64,000 nucleotides of DNA from Coriaria nepalensis (GCA_027186245.1 CP114500.1:196001-260000); one strand, 5' to 3'; numbered from the stretch's first letter, positions 11,937 to 26,596 are shown. The notes: generated by a model from the letters alone, not told the origin. Program-made: numbers and translations.

Positions 11937-13102
11937 CTTACGATCGATGATAACACCAATTACTTCCCCTTCCAATTCATCCCCAGTCATATTAACACAC
12001 AAACACACTCTAATACTTGCATATTATGACATGATATAGTTTCAAACCAAAAACAATGAATAGTATATATATATATATATGGTGATAGGTATGTAGTAGC
12101 TGTTTGTTCACATGCATGCATGCATGTAGTACTTGGAACGAGCACGTATGTATAGTTGCATTAAGTGTTTATAGGGATGTATTATTGGGTTTTATTTTGT
12201 TATAATATGTAAAGCCATCAAATCACCAATCCATCTTCTAGCTTTATAGAGTTATATTCGTTTATAAAATTGACAGTACACCTATACAAAATTTCAACCT
12301 AAATCAGGACAAGCAGGAACAGATCGGATATTATTGTTTGTTTCGTTTTTATTAATTATGAACTCTCTAAATTATAAATACAGAAAGTAATTAAAAAGGC
12401 TATATATTTGTATCAACATGTTCGTACGATTGTCTGATGAGTGTATTATTGTGTTCTCATACATTATGATTTATAATTCAGATCACATTGTCTATGTTCT
12501 TTGGCTTTTAGCATCTTGTTTCCCAACTGGCAAGCATTTCTATATTTACATATCTAGTTTCTACGAACTTTCTTCATAATTTCAGATTGGAATTTGTTTG
12601 GACTTCCTCAACCAAAACAGTGGATCTCACTCTCAGATCTCACTCGCAGATTCACACTGCGACATATTCATATATATATATTGGCCTTATTCATTAAGTG
12701 ACGACAATTAGTGATCAACACTGGCTGGCATATTATAATTAATGAACAACACACTCGTGCATGCACAATTGCAACATCAGCCAAATCACCAACAACAATA
12801 TGATCACATAAGCTCAATATTTATATAGTCTTCTATCTCGAATGGAAGCTTCCTCTATATCACATATCCATCCCTCATTAGCTGTCTCTTGCTAGCTAGG
12901 TACGCTCACAAAAATCCGTACTAGTTACAAATTAAGGGTATTTCGTTGTCCCCTTCCTTCAGATCTGAGATCCAACATGCATTATATGTAACTCAAGATT
13001 AAGCTCTTCATCTAGTAAGCCTTTAAACAAGGTGAAACCCTTTACCAGCTATCTCCTGAAGAAAATATCCAAATTAGAGAGGGCGGGCTTTTTCTTTGGT
13101 CA

Positions 13103-13804
13103 ATGATGACATGCCTAGATTTTGATGCTCTCAAAGAGTTGCATAACTCAGCCAATGAACTACTCCACTCACCTAAAATCCAACATTCTCTGATCCATGA
13201 TCAGAAGAAATGGGCGAATGAAGTATCAGAAGCAACGCTCACAATGCTGGACATGTGTGCCATTTCCAAAGACGTTCTTTCGCTCCTCAAACAACATGTC
13301 CAAGACATCGAGCTTATGATGCGCAGACAAATTTTCGGTGACAATAAGCAAGATCTGAGTGATAAAAAAATTGCAGACTATAATAAGATGAAGAAGGCTG
13401 CATTCAAGTGTTTGAAAGGGATGAAGAAGAACAAATCTCGTTTTTACAACCTTTCGCGCCTCTCTAGTACTATTTATGCGGATGACAACCTTATGGAAGT
13501 TGTACAAGCGTTAAGGGAAGTGAAAGGCACGAGTGTCGGTGTTGTGGAGTCTCTTTTGGGCCTCTTTGATGTGCTCTCGCTAGATATAAATCTGGATAGA
13601 AGGTCTACAATTGTGTCCAAGTTTATGTACCCGAGGAATCCAAGAGTGCATGACGTAATTTGTAATGGTATGGTGCAAAGTACCGATTGTAAAAGATTTG
13701 AGGAGGTGGGAGTTGTTATAGAAGCTCTTGAGGTTAAATTCGAGTTCATCTTCAGGCGTTTGATACAGACCAGAGTATCACTCCTGAACATACTAACCGA
13801 CTAG
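13103..13804 (+). CDS. DUF241 (BPS1-like) protein, N-terminally short
   Basis: An intact single-exon frame of 233 aa ending in RRLIQTRVSLLNILTD, the standard DUF241 C-terminus. Internal family blocks include EATLTMLDMCAISKDVLSLL and VVQALREVKGTSVGVVESLL, and repeated helices are predicted by eye. Normal members have about 50 more N-terminal residues including an SLPSRPHP motif; that part is missing and no in-frame upstream exon was found. It is about 8 kb from the broken tandem pair and quite diverged from it, so it is not part of that recent duplication. It could be a shortened working gene or a 5'-truncated relic with an accidentally open frame. Confidence 0.75.
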   Translation: MMTCLDFDALKELHNSANELLHSPKIQHSLIHDQKKWANEVSEATLTMLDMCAISKDVLSLLKQHVQDIELMMRRQIFGDNKQDLSDKKIADYNKMKKAAFKCLKGMKKNKSRFYNLSRLSSTIYADDNLMEVVQALREVKGTSVGVVESLLGLFDVLSLDINLDRRSTIVSKFMYPRNPRVHDVICNGMVQSTDCKRFEEVGVVIEALEVKFEFIFRRLIQTRVSLLNILTD

Positions 13805-14330
13805 TTAGGGACATGTGACGGATTTTATTTTATTTTAATTTTTTTGGTGTTAACTGTGACGGGCATAACTCTATCGAACCGGCCGTCACAACAGGGCAAA
13901 GTTAGCCAGCTCGCATAAGTTCTTTCTGTTTTCAATACAGTTAGGAGATCTGTTCCTCAACATGATTACAATCATTTGGGCGCTTTGGCCAGTGGCAAAA
14001 AAAAAAAAAACTTTTTCATTTTATGTCTTGCTGAATTCACTATTACAATACAGCAGATGAAGAAATACAAATTCATCTCGATGCTATACATTAAAGGAAA
14101 GTATACATAAAGCAACAAAATTGATCCTGAACTAAAGGTTCATACTTCATATAGTAATCGTGTTCATACTTCAAAAAGCAGCATTTAGAGAGTAACCACA
14201 GAGTAGGCTCCAGATCACCGCCCGCTTTATATGTTATATCAATAAGACAGAGTCACCATCCATAGACAACTGTTAAGGGGCATCTAAAGCGTAAAGTTTG
14301 GTAGGTATACAACTCCAACAACGATCGTCA
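13805..14330. other. Intergenic, convergent 3' ends
   Basis: Lies between the stop of the DUF241 ORF (+ strand) and the stop of the membrane protein gene (- strand). It contains an A-run at 13998-14011 and presumably both 3' UTRs. Nothing else seen. Confidence 0.5.
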
Positions 14331-15323
14331 TTACATGGATAATGGAAGAAGCATCCTCTGTTTCTTCTTCCTAGCCAATCTCACTTGCTTTGTGATTTTC
14401 ATGCATAAAAGCAATAGCATAGTGATGCACACTAATATAATGGCTAGTTGCAGATGTCTAAAATATAGAGAAACGGCTGAAAAAACCAGGAAAGCGAGTA
14501 TAACGAGTTCCCATATTACAAAAATGACAACATCCACCCTGCACATCCGAAAGTAAATGCAGAAAACACCGATTAGATACAGTATCATCTTAAGAGAATC
14601 ATATGCGAACCACGCTACACCTATTAAAACAGTAAAAGTTACAGGGTCGGAGTATTATAATTTATATGTTGATCCTCGAGAAGTAGAGAGCAAAATCACG
14701 TTAATTAGTGAACTATTCAACATAAGAATCACCGCCCGGCCCCCCTGCCTCTCCTAATCTCTCCCTAAATGCTCAGATAGACAGAAGAACATAGCTTCTT
14801 CCCTCTTGTGAGATCCATTCAAGAAATGTAACTACAAGCATTTCTCCCAACTCAAGGAAACATACAAACCTAAAAAAATATCATAACTTACAGACGCAAC
14901 AAATCATCTAAAAGCTTCAATTACCTAATTGCCATATTCGAAAAAGGATCACCAAGAATTAACACGATCCTCATGGGAAATATACCCACCCCCACCCCTA
15001 TTCGATCGATTGAATCAATTACGGAATTCATAGAAAGACCAATCTTTAATCAGATCAAAAAAAAAAAAAAGAGAAATTGTATACATGCAACAATAAGAAA
15101 TCATGAGCACAACGAAATTGTAAAACAGAAAGTTAAAAGAAAGAAAATGAAGCCCTAATCTGGGGGATTACCTCGGCGATGTGGGATTAGAAGTTGAGGA
15201 GAAGAAGGAGACGGAAGCCCAATCCAGCTTCGATCGAACCTGATACTCTCTCAACTGATCGGCAAGATTCGATCTTGTTATCATCCCCGGCCTCCTTTCT
15301 CTCTGAATCCCTTTGCTAGCCAT
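14331..15323 (-). CDS. Small two-helix transmembrane protein, unknown function
   Basis: Two exons, 15172-15323 and 14331-14538, join across a GT-AG intron (AG + G gives Arg51) to a 119-aa protein. Exon 1 codes a basic soluble N-terminus beginning MASKGIQRERRPGMITRSNL. Exon 2 codes two hydrophobic segments, about residues 54-72 and 80-96, then the highly basic KQVRLARKKKQRMLLPLSM tail. The frame, the splice match at both sides and the compact design argue that it is real. I recognise the layout from plant proteins annotated only as 'transmembrane protein'; no function is known to me. The cytosolic basic tail suggests an endomembrane location (inference). It faces away from the LDL2 relic, sharing about 440 bp upstream. 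Confidence 0.8.
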
Positions 15324-15760
15324 CTCTATAGCTCTAGAGATTCTGACGCCGGTTGATTCTGTAGACCGGAAGGCGATTTGAAAATTGATTGAGGAAAGAA
15401 ACAGCGAGAGATCATCAGCCTTCCAGTTCTTTAAAGGTGGTGGTTTTGTTCGTCGCGCTGACCTCGTTGCACAGTAACCAAACCTCCCCTTTTACTCGAT
15501 CTTCTTCGCTTGTAAATCGTTCCCAACCTGGTTTCTTCCTTTACTTTCACCCGTGAGTTGTCATCGTTTGAAATCTGGGGGTTTTCGAAAATTAAGTACA
15601 AGCCGGCGGGTAACGGGTTTGACAGTTAATATTTGCCTCCAGCCCACATTAAGTTTTAGGACTATATAAAATGGGCTGAATTTAAATCTCCCGGCCCAAT
15701 ATGTCTTAGTTAACAAGCAAACTGGATTTCCAGCTGCGAGAACCCCAAACGTCGCCAGTC
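15324..15760. other. Bidirectional promoter region
   Basis: 437 bp between two divergent starts. It carries TGGGCT/GGCCCA motifs around 15670-15700 (site II-like elements common at plant housekeeping promoters) and a TATATAA-like run at 15662. The left gene is intact and the right one is dead, so this promoter probably now serves only the membrane protein. Confidence 0.5.
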
Positions 15761-17748
15761 ATGGAAGCAGAACCTTCTGATAACCCTAACGACGGTGCTT
15801 CCGACTATTACTCAGCGGAAACAGATACCGAGCATAATCATTCTCCACCTCATACTGCAGTTCGTTCTCCACCTCATGCGATGACAACTGAAGCATCCGT
15901 TTATGACTCCCATGACGACTCCTCTGAACCTATTCCTGAAGATCCTCTCGAGGAAGAACAGCCCCAAATTCGTAACTCCAACCAGACCGGTCCAATTGAA
16001 CCTGGTCCTCCCTCCAGGAAGCGTCGCCGGAGGAAGAAGTTTTTCACGGAAGTGAACGGCAACCAATGTCGGGGCTCCGACCTTGCCAAGGAAGTAGACA
16101 ACGAAGCCCTAATCGCAACCTCTATGGGATTCCCTGTCGACTCGGTGATCGAGGCCAATGTAGTGTCTACGATCGGAATCACATTTTGGCTCGGTGTAGA
16201 TCCAACGTGTCAGTATGGTTTACTCGTGTCCACTCACTCGAGTCAATGCGGTCCGAACACAAAGCCCTCCCTTGTGGATTTAACTTACGACTTTCTACTC
16301 CAGCACGGTTACATTAACTTTGGGCTTGCTCCGGCGATAAAAGAAGCGAAATTTAGATCGTTTGATGGTGTTGAAAAGGCCAATGTAATAATTGCCGGAG
16401 CTGGTTTAGCTGGTTTGGTCGCTGCAAGGCAGTTGATCTTGGTATTCAAGGTAGGGCCAGGCCTGGTGGGCGTGTGAGGACGAAGAGGATGAGTGGCAAG
16501 GAGTTGAGGCGGCAGCTGATCTTGGTGGAAGTGTCCTTACTGGAATAAATGGGAATCCACTCCGTGTTCTGGCCAGGCAATTGGGCTTACCATTTTACAA
16601 GGTAAGAGATATTTGCCCCCTGTATTTACCTGATGGAAAGCCTGTAAATTCAGAGATTGATTATAGGATTGAGTTTTCTTTCAATAAGTTGTTAGATAGA
16701 GCCTGTAAGCTAAGGGAAGATATGATAGAGGAGGTTAAATCTTTAGATGTGTCTTTAGGGAGAGCACTCGAAGCTTTTAGGACCCTTTATAAGGTTTGAC
16801 CCAGTAGAGAGAATGCTCTTGAATTGGCACTTTGCTAATTTAGAATACGCAAACGCATCCGTAATGTTGAAGTTATCAATGGCGTATTGGGATCAGGATA
16901 ATCCATATGAGATGGGCGGTGATCATTGTTTTATTCCTGGAGGGAATGAGACTTTTATCCGTTCCCTGGCTGAGGACCTTCCAATTTTTTATGAGATGAC
17001 TGTGCAAAGTATAAGGTATGTAAGTGATGGGGTTTTGGTCTATGTGGGTGGGCAAGAGTTTCGGGCAGATATGGTTCTCTGCACCGTGCCATTAGGTGTT
17101 CTTAAGAAGGGATCGATTGAGTTTTTTCCAGAGCTTCCTCAACGGAAAAAGGATGCAATTCAAAGACTAGGATTTGGGTTGCTGAATAAAGTGGTATTAC
17201 TATTTCCTCATCACTTTTGGGGTAGTGATATTGATACATCTGGTCATTTGACTGAAGACCCAAGAATGAGAGGAGAGTTCTTTCTGCTTTACAGTTACTC
17301 TTCTGTTTCTGGAGGTCCACTTCTGGTTGCTCTTGTCGCAGGGGAGGCCACAATTAAGTTTGAGATGATGTCGCGGGTTGAGTCCGTAAGAAGGGTATTA
17401 GATGTATTGAAGGGCGTTTATCATCCAAAAGGAATTACTGTTCCCAATCAAGTTCAGGCAATATGTACTCGCAGGGGGAAGGATCACTTTGCGTCTGGGT
17501 CCTACTCTTATGTTGCAATGATTGGAGCTTCAGGGGATGATTATGATATTCTTGCAGAAACTATTGGCGATGGGAGAGTTTTCTTTGTCGGTGAGGCAAC
17601 TAATAAGCAGTATCCAGCAATAATGCATGGAGCATTTCTTAGTGGGATGAGGGAGGCTGCTAACATACTTAGAGAATCTAAGAGAAGGTCACTTGTTATG
17701 GATGACAAATTAAATAACACTATGGAGGAAAGTGAAGATTTGGTTTGA
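15761..17748 (+). pseudogene. LDL2: LSD1-like histone lysine demethylase (LDL2 type), multiply frameshifted
   Basis: The intact relative is a SWIRM plus FAD amine-oxidase protein that demethylates histone H3K4. Recognisable blocks run in order: KRRRRKKFFTE; ATSMGFPVDSVIEANVVS; SWIRM pieces (VSVWFTRVHSLESMRSEHKA and YDFLLQHGYINFGLAPAIKE); FAD site IIAGAGLAGLVAARQL; ARPGGRVRTKRMSG; GGSVLTGINGNPL; DICPLYLPDGKP; GGDHCFIPGGNE; GEATNKQYPAIMHGAFLSGM. The frame changes at about 16175 (with about ten codons lost in SWIRM), about 16265, about 16450 (several codons lost after the FAD site), about 16500 and about 16795. The last open part ends at 17748, roughly 100 aa before the family end. The body is intronless. 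Too many lesions for sequencing error. Confidence 0.9.
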
Positions 17749-18373
17749 TATTTTGGGTGGAAATAAAATAAAATAATATTAAATTTTATTTTATTATTTG
17801 ATTTAAATGAATAATTAAGTATTTATAATTTTTTATTCCTATTAGAATGAAAACTAAATATATATATTTTTAGTGAAAATTAAATAAGTATTTATTTATA
17901 TGAATTTGTATTTTGTATTTTTTAAAATTATTATAGTGTTTAAATAATTTTTAAAACCTTTCTTCAAACAAAATTATCATTCTTATTATTATTATTTACG
18001 TATATTTCTTATATAACTAAACAAAAATTAAAAAATTAGCATTTATTTTCATTTTTATTCTTAATACTATTATTCCCCCCACGAAGAAATGGAATGAAAG
18101 GAGCTCTTGATACTTCTGGTTAGGCTAATGCAGTCACCTTTTGGCCGACCAAAAGAAAAAAAGAGAAGGAGGCTAATGGTATCACCTAGCAGTGAGCTTG
18201 GGTACCGTATAAGTTGTGTCACGACCTTAGCCTCCTAAAAGTCGCATGCTTTTTAAGCTTTAGGTCAAGTAGAATACTAATAAACTGTTTAAACACATGT
18301 AAGCTATAATAGATGGTTTTGCATACACCAATAAATATGTTTAACGCAAAACAGGGAGTGGACAAAATATGAT
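17749..18373. other. AT-rich intergenic
   Basis: Very AT-rich DNA (17755-18075) where the lost 3' end of LDL2 should be, then unique sequence leading to the dehydrin promoter. No gene. Confidence 0.5.
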
Positions 18374-18859
18374 CACGTGACATGAGCGGCATGTGCATGT
18401 GACAGTTACGTCCTACGTAACGTATCTCAAGAGAAAAGTAACAATCCTCCTGTCCCACCTGGCCTTCATCGGACTTCACCAGACCCTACCTACACCGACC
18501 CTCCCTAAAACACAGGAGGACCATTTTCGACCCACGTGTAATGTACTTATTGGCCAGATTGTGGAATCACAGTTTAAACCGTGTCCGGCTCCTTCTTTTC
18601 GGCTTTCCACCCTTTCGCTGTCTCAGATTCCCGCTAGCTTAGTTGCGAAGCAAACTTGCCGGTCCTAAGCGACACGCTCATCATAGTTCACGTGTCATCT
18701 TAATAGCGAGAGTACCTATCAATAATTTACTTGGCCGCGTTACACTCACTATATTCTTTTCTTTTCCCTTTAAAATTTAAAATTTAAAATTTACTACGTC
18801 GGTTTGACAAATTGTACTTGATTAGGCGCGTGACTCCCGGGTAGTGAAGATGCTATAAA
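18374..18859 (+). promoter_or_regulatory. Stress promoter: ABRE cluster, DRE and TATA box
   Basis: Three ACGT-core elements are read directly: TCACGTGA palindrome core at 18374-18379, CCACGTGT around 18533-18539 and CACGTGTC at 18689-18696. A DRE/CRT core ACCGAC sits at 18494-18499. A TATAAA box at 18854-18859 lies about 145 bp upstream of the dehydrin ATG. ABRE binds ABF/AREB bZIP factors and DRE binds DREB/CBF factors (established). The combination predicts induction by drought, cold and ABA; expression itself cannot be read here. Confidence 0.75.
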
Positions 18860-19001
18860 GTGGTCTACTCCTCCTGAAAGCAAATCCATCTCACAATCTC
18901 ACTCTCTACCCTTATCTTACTTTCGATTTACAGATAGATCTCATTATTTCAGGTTCTATCAAATTTGTTTTCTTTGTTTGTATTACGTGTTTCTGTTAAG
19001 C

Positions 19002-19858
19002 ATGGCGGAGGAGTATAACAGCAACAGGATCCACGAGCACGAGACTAAACCTGTTGATGAGGGTTCGGTTGAGACCAGTGACCGTGGGTTGTTTGATTTC
19101 TTAGGAAAGAAGAAAGAGGAGGGAAAGAAACCTCAAGGTTCTAATGAAGAGGTGATTATTTCTCATGAGTTTGAGAAAGTTGAACATGTGTCTGAACCCG
19201 AGCCTTTGGTGCACAATCAGGAATATGATGAGGTCGTCGTCGAGTTTGATCAGAAAGTGAAAGTGTCTGAAAAGGTGGAGGAGGATCGCAAGAAAGAAGA
19301 AGAGAAGAAGCATGGCTTCATGGACAAGATCCACCGTTCAGATAGCAGTTCTAGCTCTGTAAGTTTCTTTATTACATTACATCCTTTTTATTAAGGTGTT
19401 TTTCCTGTTATGATATGAATGCTAACTGGTTGAAAACGATGCAGTCTAGCGATGAGGATGAAGATGGAGAAGGAAAGGAGGAGAAGAAGAAGAATAAGAA
19501 GGAAAAGAAGGGACTGAAGGAGAAGATAAAGGAAAAGATTAGTAAGGACAAGGAGGAGGACACAACTGTCCCTGTTGAGAAGTACGAGGAGGCAGAGCCA
19601 GTTCAACAAACAGAGGAAAAGAAGGGATTCCTCGACAAAATCAAGGAAAAACTTCCAGGGCACAAGAAGACTGACGAGGTCCCTCCACCTGCAGTTTCCG
19701 AGCCCGAACTCGCTGCGGCTGCCTGTGAAGGGGAAGCTGCTTCTAAGGAAAAGAAAGGCATCTTCGACAAGATCAAGGAGAAGCTTCCTGGGTATCATCC
19801 CAAAGCAGAGGAAGACAAGGAGAAGGAAAAGGAGAAGGAGTGCTCTCACTCACATTAA
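19002..19858 (+). CDS. Acidic FSK3 dehydrin (ERD10/ERD14/COR47 type)
   Basis: Dehydrins are disordered, hydrophilic proteins that protect membranes and enzymes during dehydration and cold. Two exons (19002-19358, 19445-19858) give 256 aa. Features in order: F-segment [11 protein letters not shown] (27-37); a Ser tract followed by acidic residues, the phosphorylatable S-segment (about 115-126), split by the intron as in other members; K-segments [12 protein letters not shown] (140-151, weak), [15 protein letters not shown] (about 178-191) and [15 protein letters not shown] (about 221-235). The rest is Glu/Lys rich, ending CSHSH. No signal peptide, so cytosolic and nuclear by family. The promoter with ABRE and DRE sites fits the role. 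In Arabidopsis the equivalent position is ERD14 (At1g76180, from memory). Confidence 0.95.
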
Positions 19859-20319
19859 TAAGACTATGATCACCTTTTTTTTTTTTGTGTGTGTGTTCCA
19901 AGTATATGATCATGGTGTGTATGTTTTTAGTTGATTTGCATTGGGTTTTTATTTTCCTAAAAATACAAACGCTTATAGCTTGTTCAACTTTTTGTTCAAG
20001 TGTTTTGTGCATTAATTTGAAGTGCTGATGATAAGTTTGCTTTTATCTATTCTTCGCAATCTTCTGTCTACCGAAACGAATATATTTCAATTTCAACTTG
20101 ACGGCTGAATGTACAAGAAGACGAAATGAACACAGACAAGAACACACCTAGTGTATCTCACCTCCGGATCGAGTATACCTAAGTGTGTGAGTGATACTTT
20201 TTGCGCCACCTTAGACTTCCTTAGTTTCGACCAAGAATCAAAGTAAATCACTAAATCCGAGGACATAATAAGCTTTATATATCAGTCACCTTGTGACCAT
20301 ACTTAATCAAATAAACAGT
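19859..20319. other. Intergenic, dehydrin 3' UTR to ceramidase 5' side
   Basis: 461 bp with T-rich 3' UTR sequence just after the dehydrin stop (T run 19876-19886). No gene or notable repeat. Confidence 0.5.
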
Positions 20320-23312
20320 ATGATCGAAATTAATATGAATCAATATCGCCCACTTCTTATTGTGGCAGCAGTTACTATTCTTCTGATTGGGCATTACAGT
20401 GTGGTTGGAGTTGATGATGGAGATTACCTGACAGGAGTAGGGAGCTTCGACATGACGGGTCCGGCTGCTGGGGTGAACATGATGGGTTATGCCAGCATGG
20501 ACCAAAACACAGCCGGTGTTCATTTCAGGCTAAGAGCTAGAGCTTTCATTGTTGCAGAAGCTTCTGGAAGGTCGAGATTTGCCTTTGTCAATCTCGATGC
20601 CGCAATGGCTTCACAGCTAGTCACCATTAAACTAATTGAGAGACTCAGATCAAGGTGACCTTTAATAACAACAAAATGCATTTTACTACACAAAACTAAA
20701 TTGAAGTGTACTGAGTTTTGTATGAAAAAACAAAATATTAAGGTATGGAGATTTATACACGGAAGAAAATGTGGCAATCACTGGGATTCATACACATGCT
20801 GGACCTGGCGGTTATTTGCAATATTTGGTTTACTCAATAACATCTCTAGGCTTTGTGCGACAATCATTTGACGCCATTGTTGATGCAATTGAGCAGAGCA
20901 TCGTTCAGGCTCATGAGAACCTCAAACCAGGTTCAATTTTCATAAACCGAGGTGACCAGTCCTCTGTTTCATTTTCTCTTTTTGACAAATACTTAGCACA
21001 GCTCTTATCTCACTAATCGTTTCTTCTCTAGGGGATGTGGAAAATGCGGGCATAAACAGAAGTCCAAGTGCTTATCTGCTAAACCCGGAAGAAGAAAGAG
21101 CTCGATATCCATCGAATGTGGACACGGAAATGACTCTTCTGAAGTTTATGGACGCAGCAAGCGAGACGAGCATTGGAGCATTTAGCTGGTTTGCAACACA
21201 TGGTACTTCAATGAGCAAAGACAATAAACTCATTAGTGGTGACAATAAGGGTGCTGCTGCTAGGTTCTTTGAGGACTGGTTCAGAACCAATTTCACAACA
21301 CCTACCAGCAACTTCTCTGGCACACTAAGTGAGTTCCATCTTTTTTGTCTGAAGTTATATAAGAAAAAAGTTAGGACTTGATCAAAGGGCCTGTGTGTGT
21401 AATTTGTGAGAGACAGATATCAGCAGCTTGATAGAGAAAGCAGGAGCAATTAAAGCTACAGGAGGAAAGCCCTGCAGCATAACTACAAGCCAGTCGTTTA
21501 AAGTGAGGAAGAATATTAATGGCTCTCTATTCGTTGGAGCTTTTTGTCAGTCAAATGTGGGAGATGTAAGCCCTAATGTGCTCGGTGCATTTTGCACCGA
21601 CACTGGAAAACCCTGCGACTTCAACCACTCCTCGTGCAATGGCAATGACCTGTTATGCTTGGGCCGTGGACCTGGGTACGAGCTGTCTCACATGTTCTAG
21701 GATTCCCTGCCTTGTGGGTGTTTTTCCGTGAATGATATGAGCTTATTTATGGTTTTTTTTCCTATAGGTACCCAGATGAAATACTGAGCACAAAGATTAT
21801 TGGGGAGAGACAGTTTTTTAAGGCAGTTGATCTATTCCAATCTGCAACTGAGAAACTAACTGGCAAAATTGATTATCAGCAAGTGTACCTGAATTTTACG
21901 AATATTGAGGTGGAGTTGGATGGAAATAATGTTGTTACGACCTGTCCGGCAGCCCTTGGTCCTGGTTTTGCTGCCGGAACTACAGACGGTCCTGGTGTCT
22001 TTGGCTTTCAACAGGGAGATACAGAGGTACTTCTTCTAGCCGGAGAGTGATAGACTTATTTTCACACAATATGGCTAAAGTTCATGTAAATAAATAATGC
22101 AGATAAACCACTTGTGGAAACAATTGAGGGATATATTGAAGGAACCGAGCCAACATCAAGTAGAGTGCCAAAAGCCTAAGACAGTTTTACTTGACACTGG
22201 AGAAATGTTTGAACCGTATGCGTGGGCGGTAGGACCCACTTTATAATAGAACACCAAGTTTTATTTTTCTTTTGAATAACTTACGAATTCTGAATGCTAG
22301 TTTTTATGGATGTAAGTACAGCCAGCAATTCTTCCTATTCAAATCCTAAGACTAGGGAAGCTTATCATACTTTCAGTACCAGGAGGTTTGTCTCCAAATT
22401 ATTTACAAACCCAACTGTCAAATTATACTAGACCAGTCCATTGTCGACAGACAAATAATCAAATCAGAGAATTAAATCTTGCAGAGTTCACAACAATGGC
22501 AGGACGGAGACTAAGGGAGGCAGTAAAGGAGACATTAATAATTAATGGAGATGGAGAATTCGACAACCAGACCCATGTCATAATTGCAGGCCTCACAAAT
22601 ACTTACTCACAATATGTTGCAACTTTAGAAGAATACGAGCAACAACGATATGAAGTATGCTTATTTTCTCATAAAAATTTAAGATTCAATCAGACTAGTC
22701 AAATTGGTTGGATTATTTCAATCTTCATTGGCAAATTGACTATATATGCACATGCAGGCTTCTTCAACACTTTATGGTCCACACACATTATCAGCATACA
22801 TTCAAGAATTCAAGAAATTAGCAATAGCAATTGCAAAAGGTGAAAAGGTCGTCAAGATAATACCTTCACCACCAGATCTTTCATCCGTACAACTCCACCT
22901 ATTGCTCGACCCTTTTGGAGACTCATCTCCACCTGGCATTAACTTTGGTGACCTGCAACAAGACATCACCCTTCCAGAAAGTGGCTCCTTCAAGCAGGGA
23001 GACAGGCCAAGTGCTACATTTTGGAGTGCAAACCCAAGGTACGACCTCTTGACAGAAGGCACATATGCAGTGGTAGAAATGCTTCAGAAGGAAAGATGGG
23101 TATCGGTTTTTGATGATGATGACTTTTCCTTGTTTTTCAAGTGGAAATTGGATAACAGTAGCTTGTTTAGCTTAGCAACTATAGAGTGGGAAATACCAGA
23201 GAAGGTTAGTTCTGGTGTGTATAGGCTAAGACACTTTGGGTCATCGAAAAAGACGAGAGGCTCACCCAACACATACTTTACTGGCACTTCTAGTGCCTTT
23301 GCAGTGTCATAA
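20320..23312 (+). CDS. NCER: Neutral ceramidase
   Basis: Hydrolyses ceramide to sphingosine and a fatty acid, in the secretory pathway. Nine exons join in frame to 757 aa (family about 750-780): 20320-20654, 20743-20951, 21032-21328, 21417-21675, 21768-22026, 22103-22228, 22322-22385, 22485-22654, 22758-23312; all introns GT-AG. An N-terminal hydrophobic stretch LLIVAAVTILLIG looks like a signal peptide or anchor. Hallmarks: GVGSFDMTGPAAGVNMMGYA, zinc-site GIHTHAGPGGY, FATHGTSM, the nucleophile motif NVGDVSPN, LDTGEMFEPYAWA and the C-terminal Ig-like part. Start: the ATG at 20320 (a second in-frame ATG at 20335 is equally possible). No lesion. Converges on the ADH-like gene with only 153 bp between stops. 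Confidence 0.95.
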
Positions 23313-23465
23313 CAGTAGCATCTAGGATCATATGTACTCTGTGAATCCTTGTTTAATATGTAGTTTAAGTGTATGGATTTTTCAAGCTTTATTGAACAGT
23401 TTGGTGGAAACATCAAAATGAGCACACTGAGGATACAAGGTGTTACATTACAGAGGTTTTACTCA

Positions 23466-25656
<2,191 letters not shown>

Positions 25657-26596
25657 GGCGATGGTCAAGCAGCAAGTAACAAGTAGCTGTGGTTGTGTAG
25701 ATGTACTTGAGAGTTGTTGGGAGAGTCAGGTCAATGGCATTATATAATGATAAATTTTTGGTGGAGAAAAGGACAAAATGGCTTCAGACCGTATGATAAT
25801 TTTTACAGACGATTCCCTCCAAAACGCCGCAGTTCATGATTGCCATTTCTACTGCAACTGGAGTACAAGACTGGAACTTGTATTTTGTTTTTTGATTTAT
25901 TATTTTATTGTTTATTAGAAGTAGAATAATTTTAACATGATATTATAATTAAATTTGATACGAGGAGATTTAATCTCAAATAAATTTTTTTTTTGGAATG
26001 ACTATATAATTTTAAAAGGATATTCATTGAATTTCTCTTTTTATATTTTGTATTTCTCTTTATTATTTTAGATTGTTTAATAGAACTCATGCACCGCCAC
26101 TTCCCGCCACCTCATCTTCTTTCATGCCGGATTTCACCAGACACCTCGTGAATGCCCTATACTTCACGTTTATATTTTTATCCCATCCAATCACACCGTT
26201 GAGTTACAAATATCACAGATTTATGAAGTCGGGGGAGTAAGACAAACCAACCAACCAATCATGTAAAAACTCCATAAAAATAAAATATATATAGAATATT
26301 GTAAGTTGACTCGATACATAAATCTCATCACATGCATCCCTACGCGTCAAGTCTACATCCCATGTGCGACAAAAACACACTCACAGCACACAGGGTTACA
26401 GAATTCCAATTACGGGGACCCCCCTCCCTCCCTTTCACCACCGACGCCACCAAAACCTTCCTTTACACTCTCTTCCTATTTAGCTCCTCCCTGTACACCA
26501 CTTAAATCAGCTAAACAAAATACGTGCCATAACCCTTTCTTCCTCATCTTTCTCAAATCCTTCCTCCTCTCTCTCTGTCTCACAGTGAAGTGAAAA
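25657..26596. other. Divergent intergenic region
   Basis: Lies between the ADH-like start (- strand) and the SKS start (+ strand). AT-rich middle (25870-26070) and a CT-rich leader just before the SKS ATG (26540-26582). No gene seen. Confidence 0.5.

Larger units (their letters stand above)
8778..13102. other. Long gene-poor stretch
   Basis: About 4.3 kb without a convincing gene. It holds a possible LTR fragment (9430-10140), a strongly AT-rich block (about 10980-11240), short tandem repeats at 11769-11796 and 11884-11936, and a TA run near 12063-12080. The first few hundred bases are the LOG promoter side. Small open frames here lack domains, conserved starts or splice structure. Confidence 0.5.
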
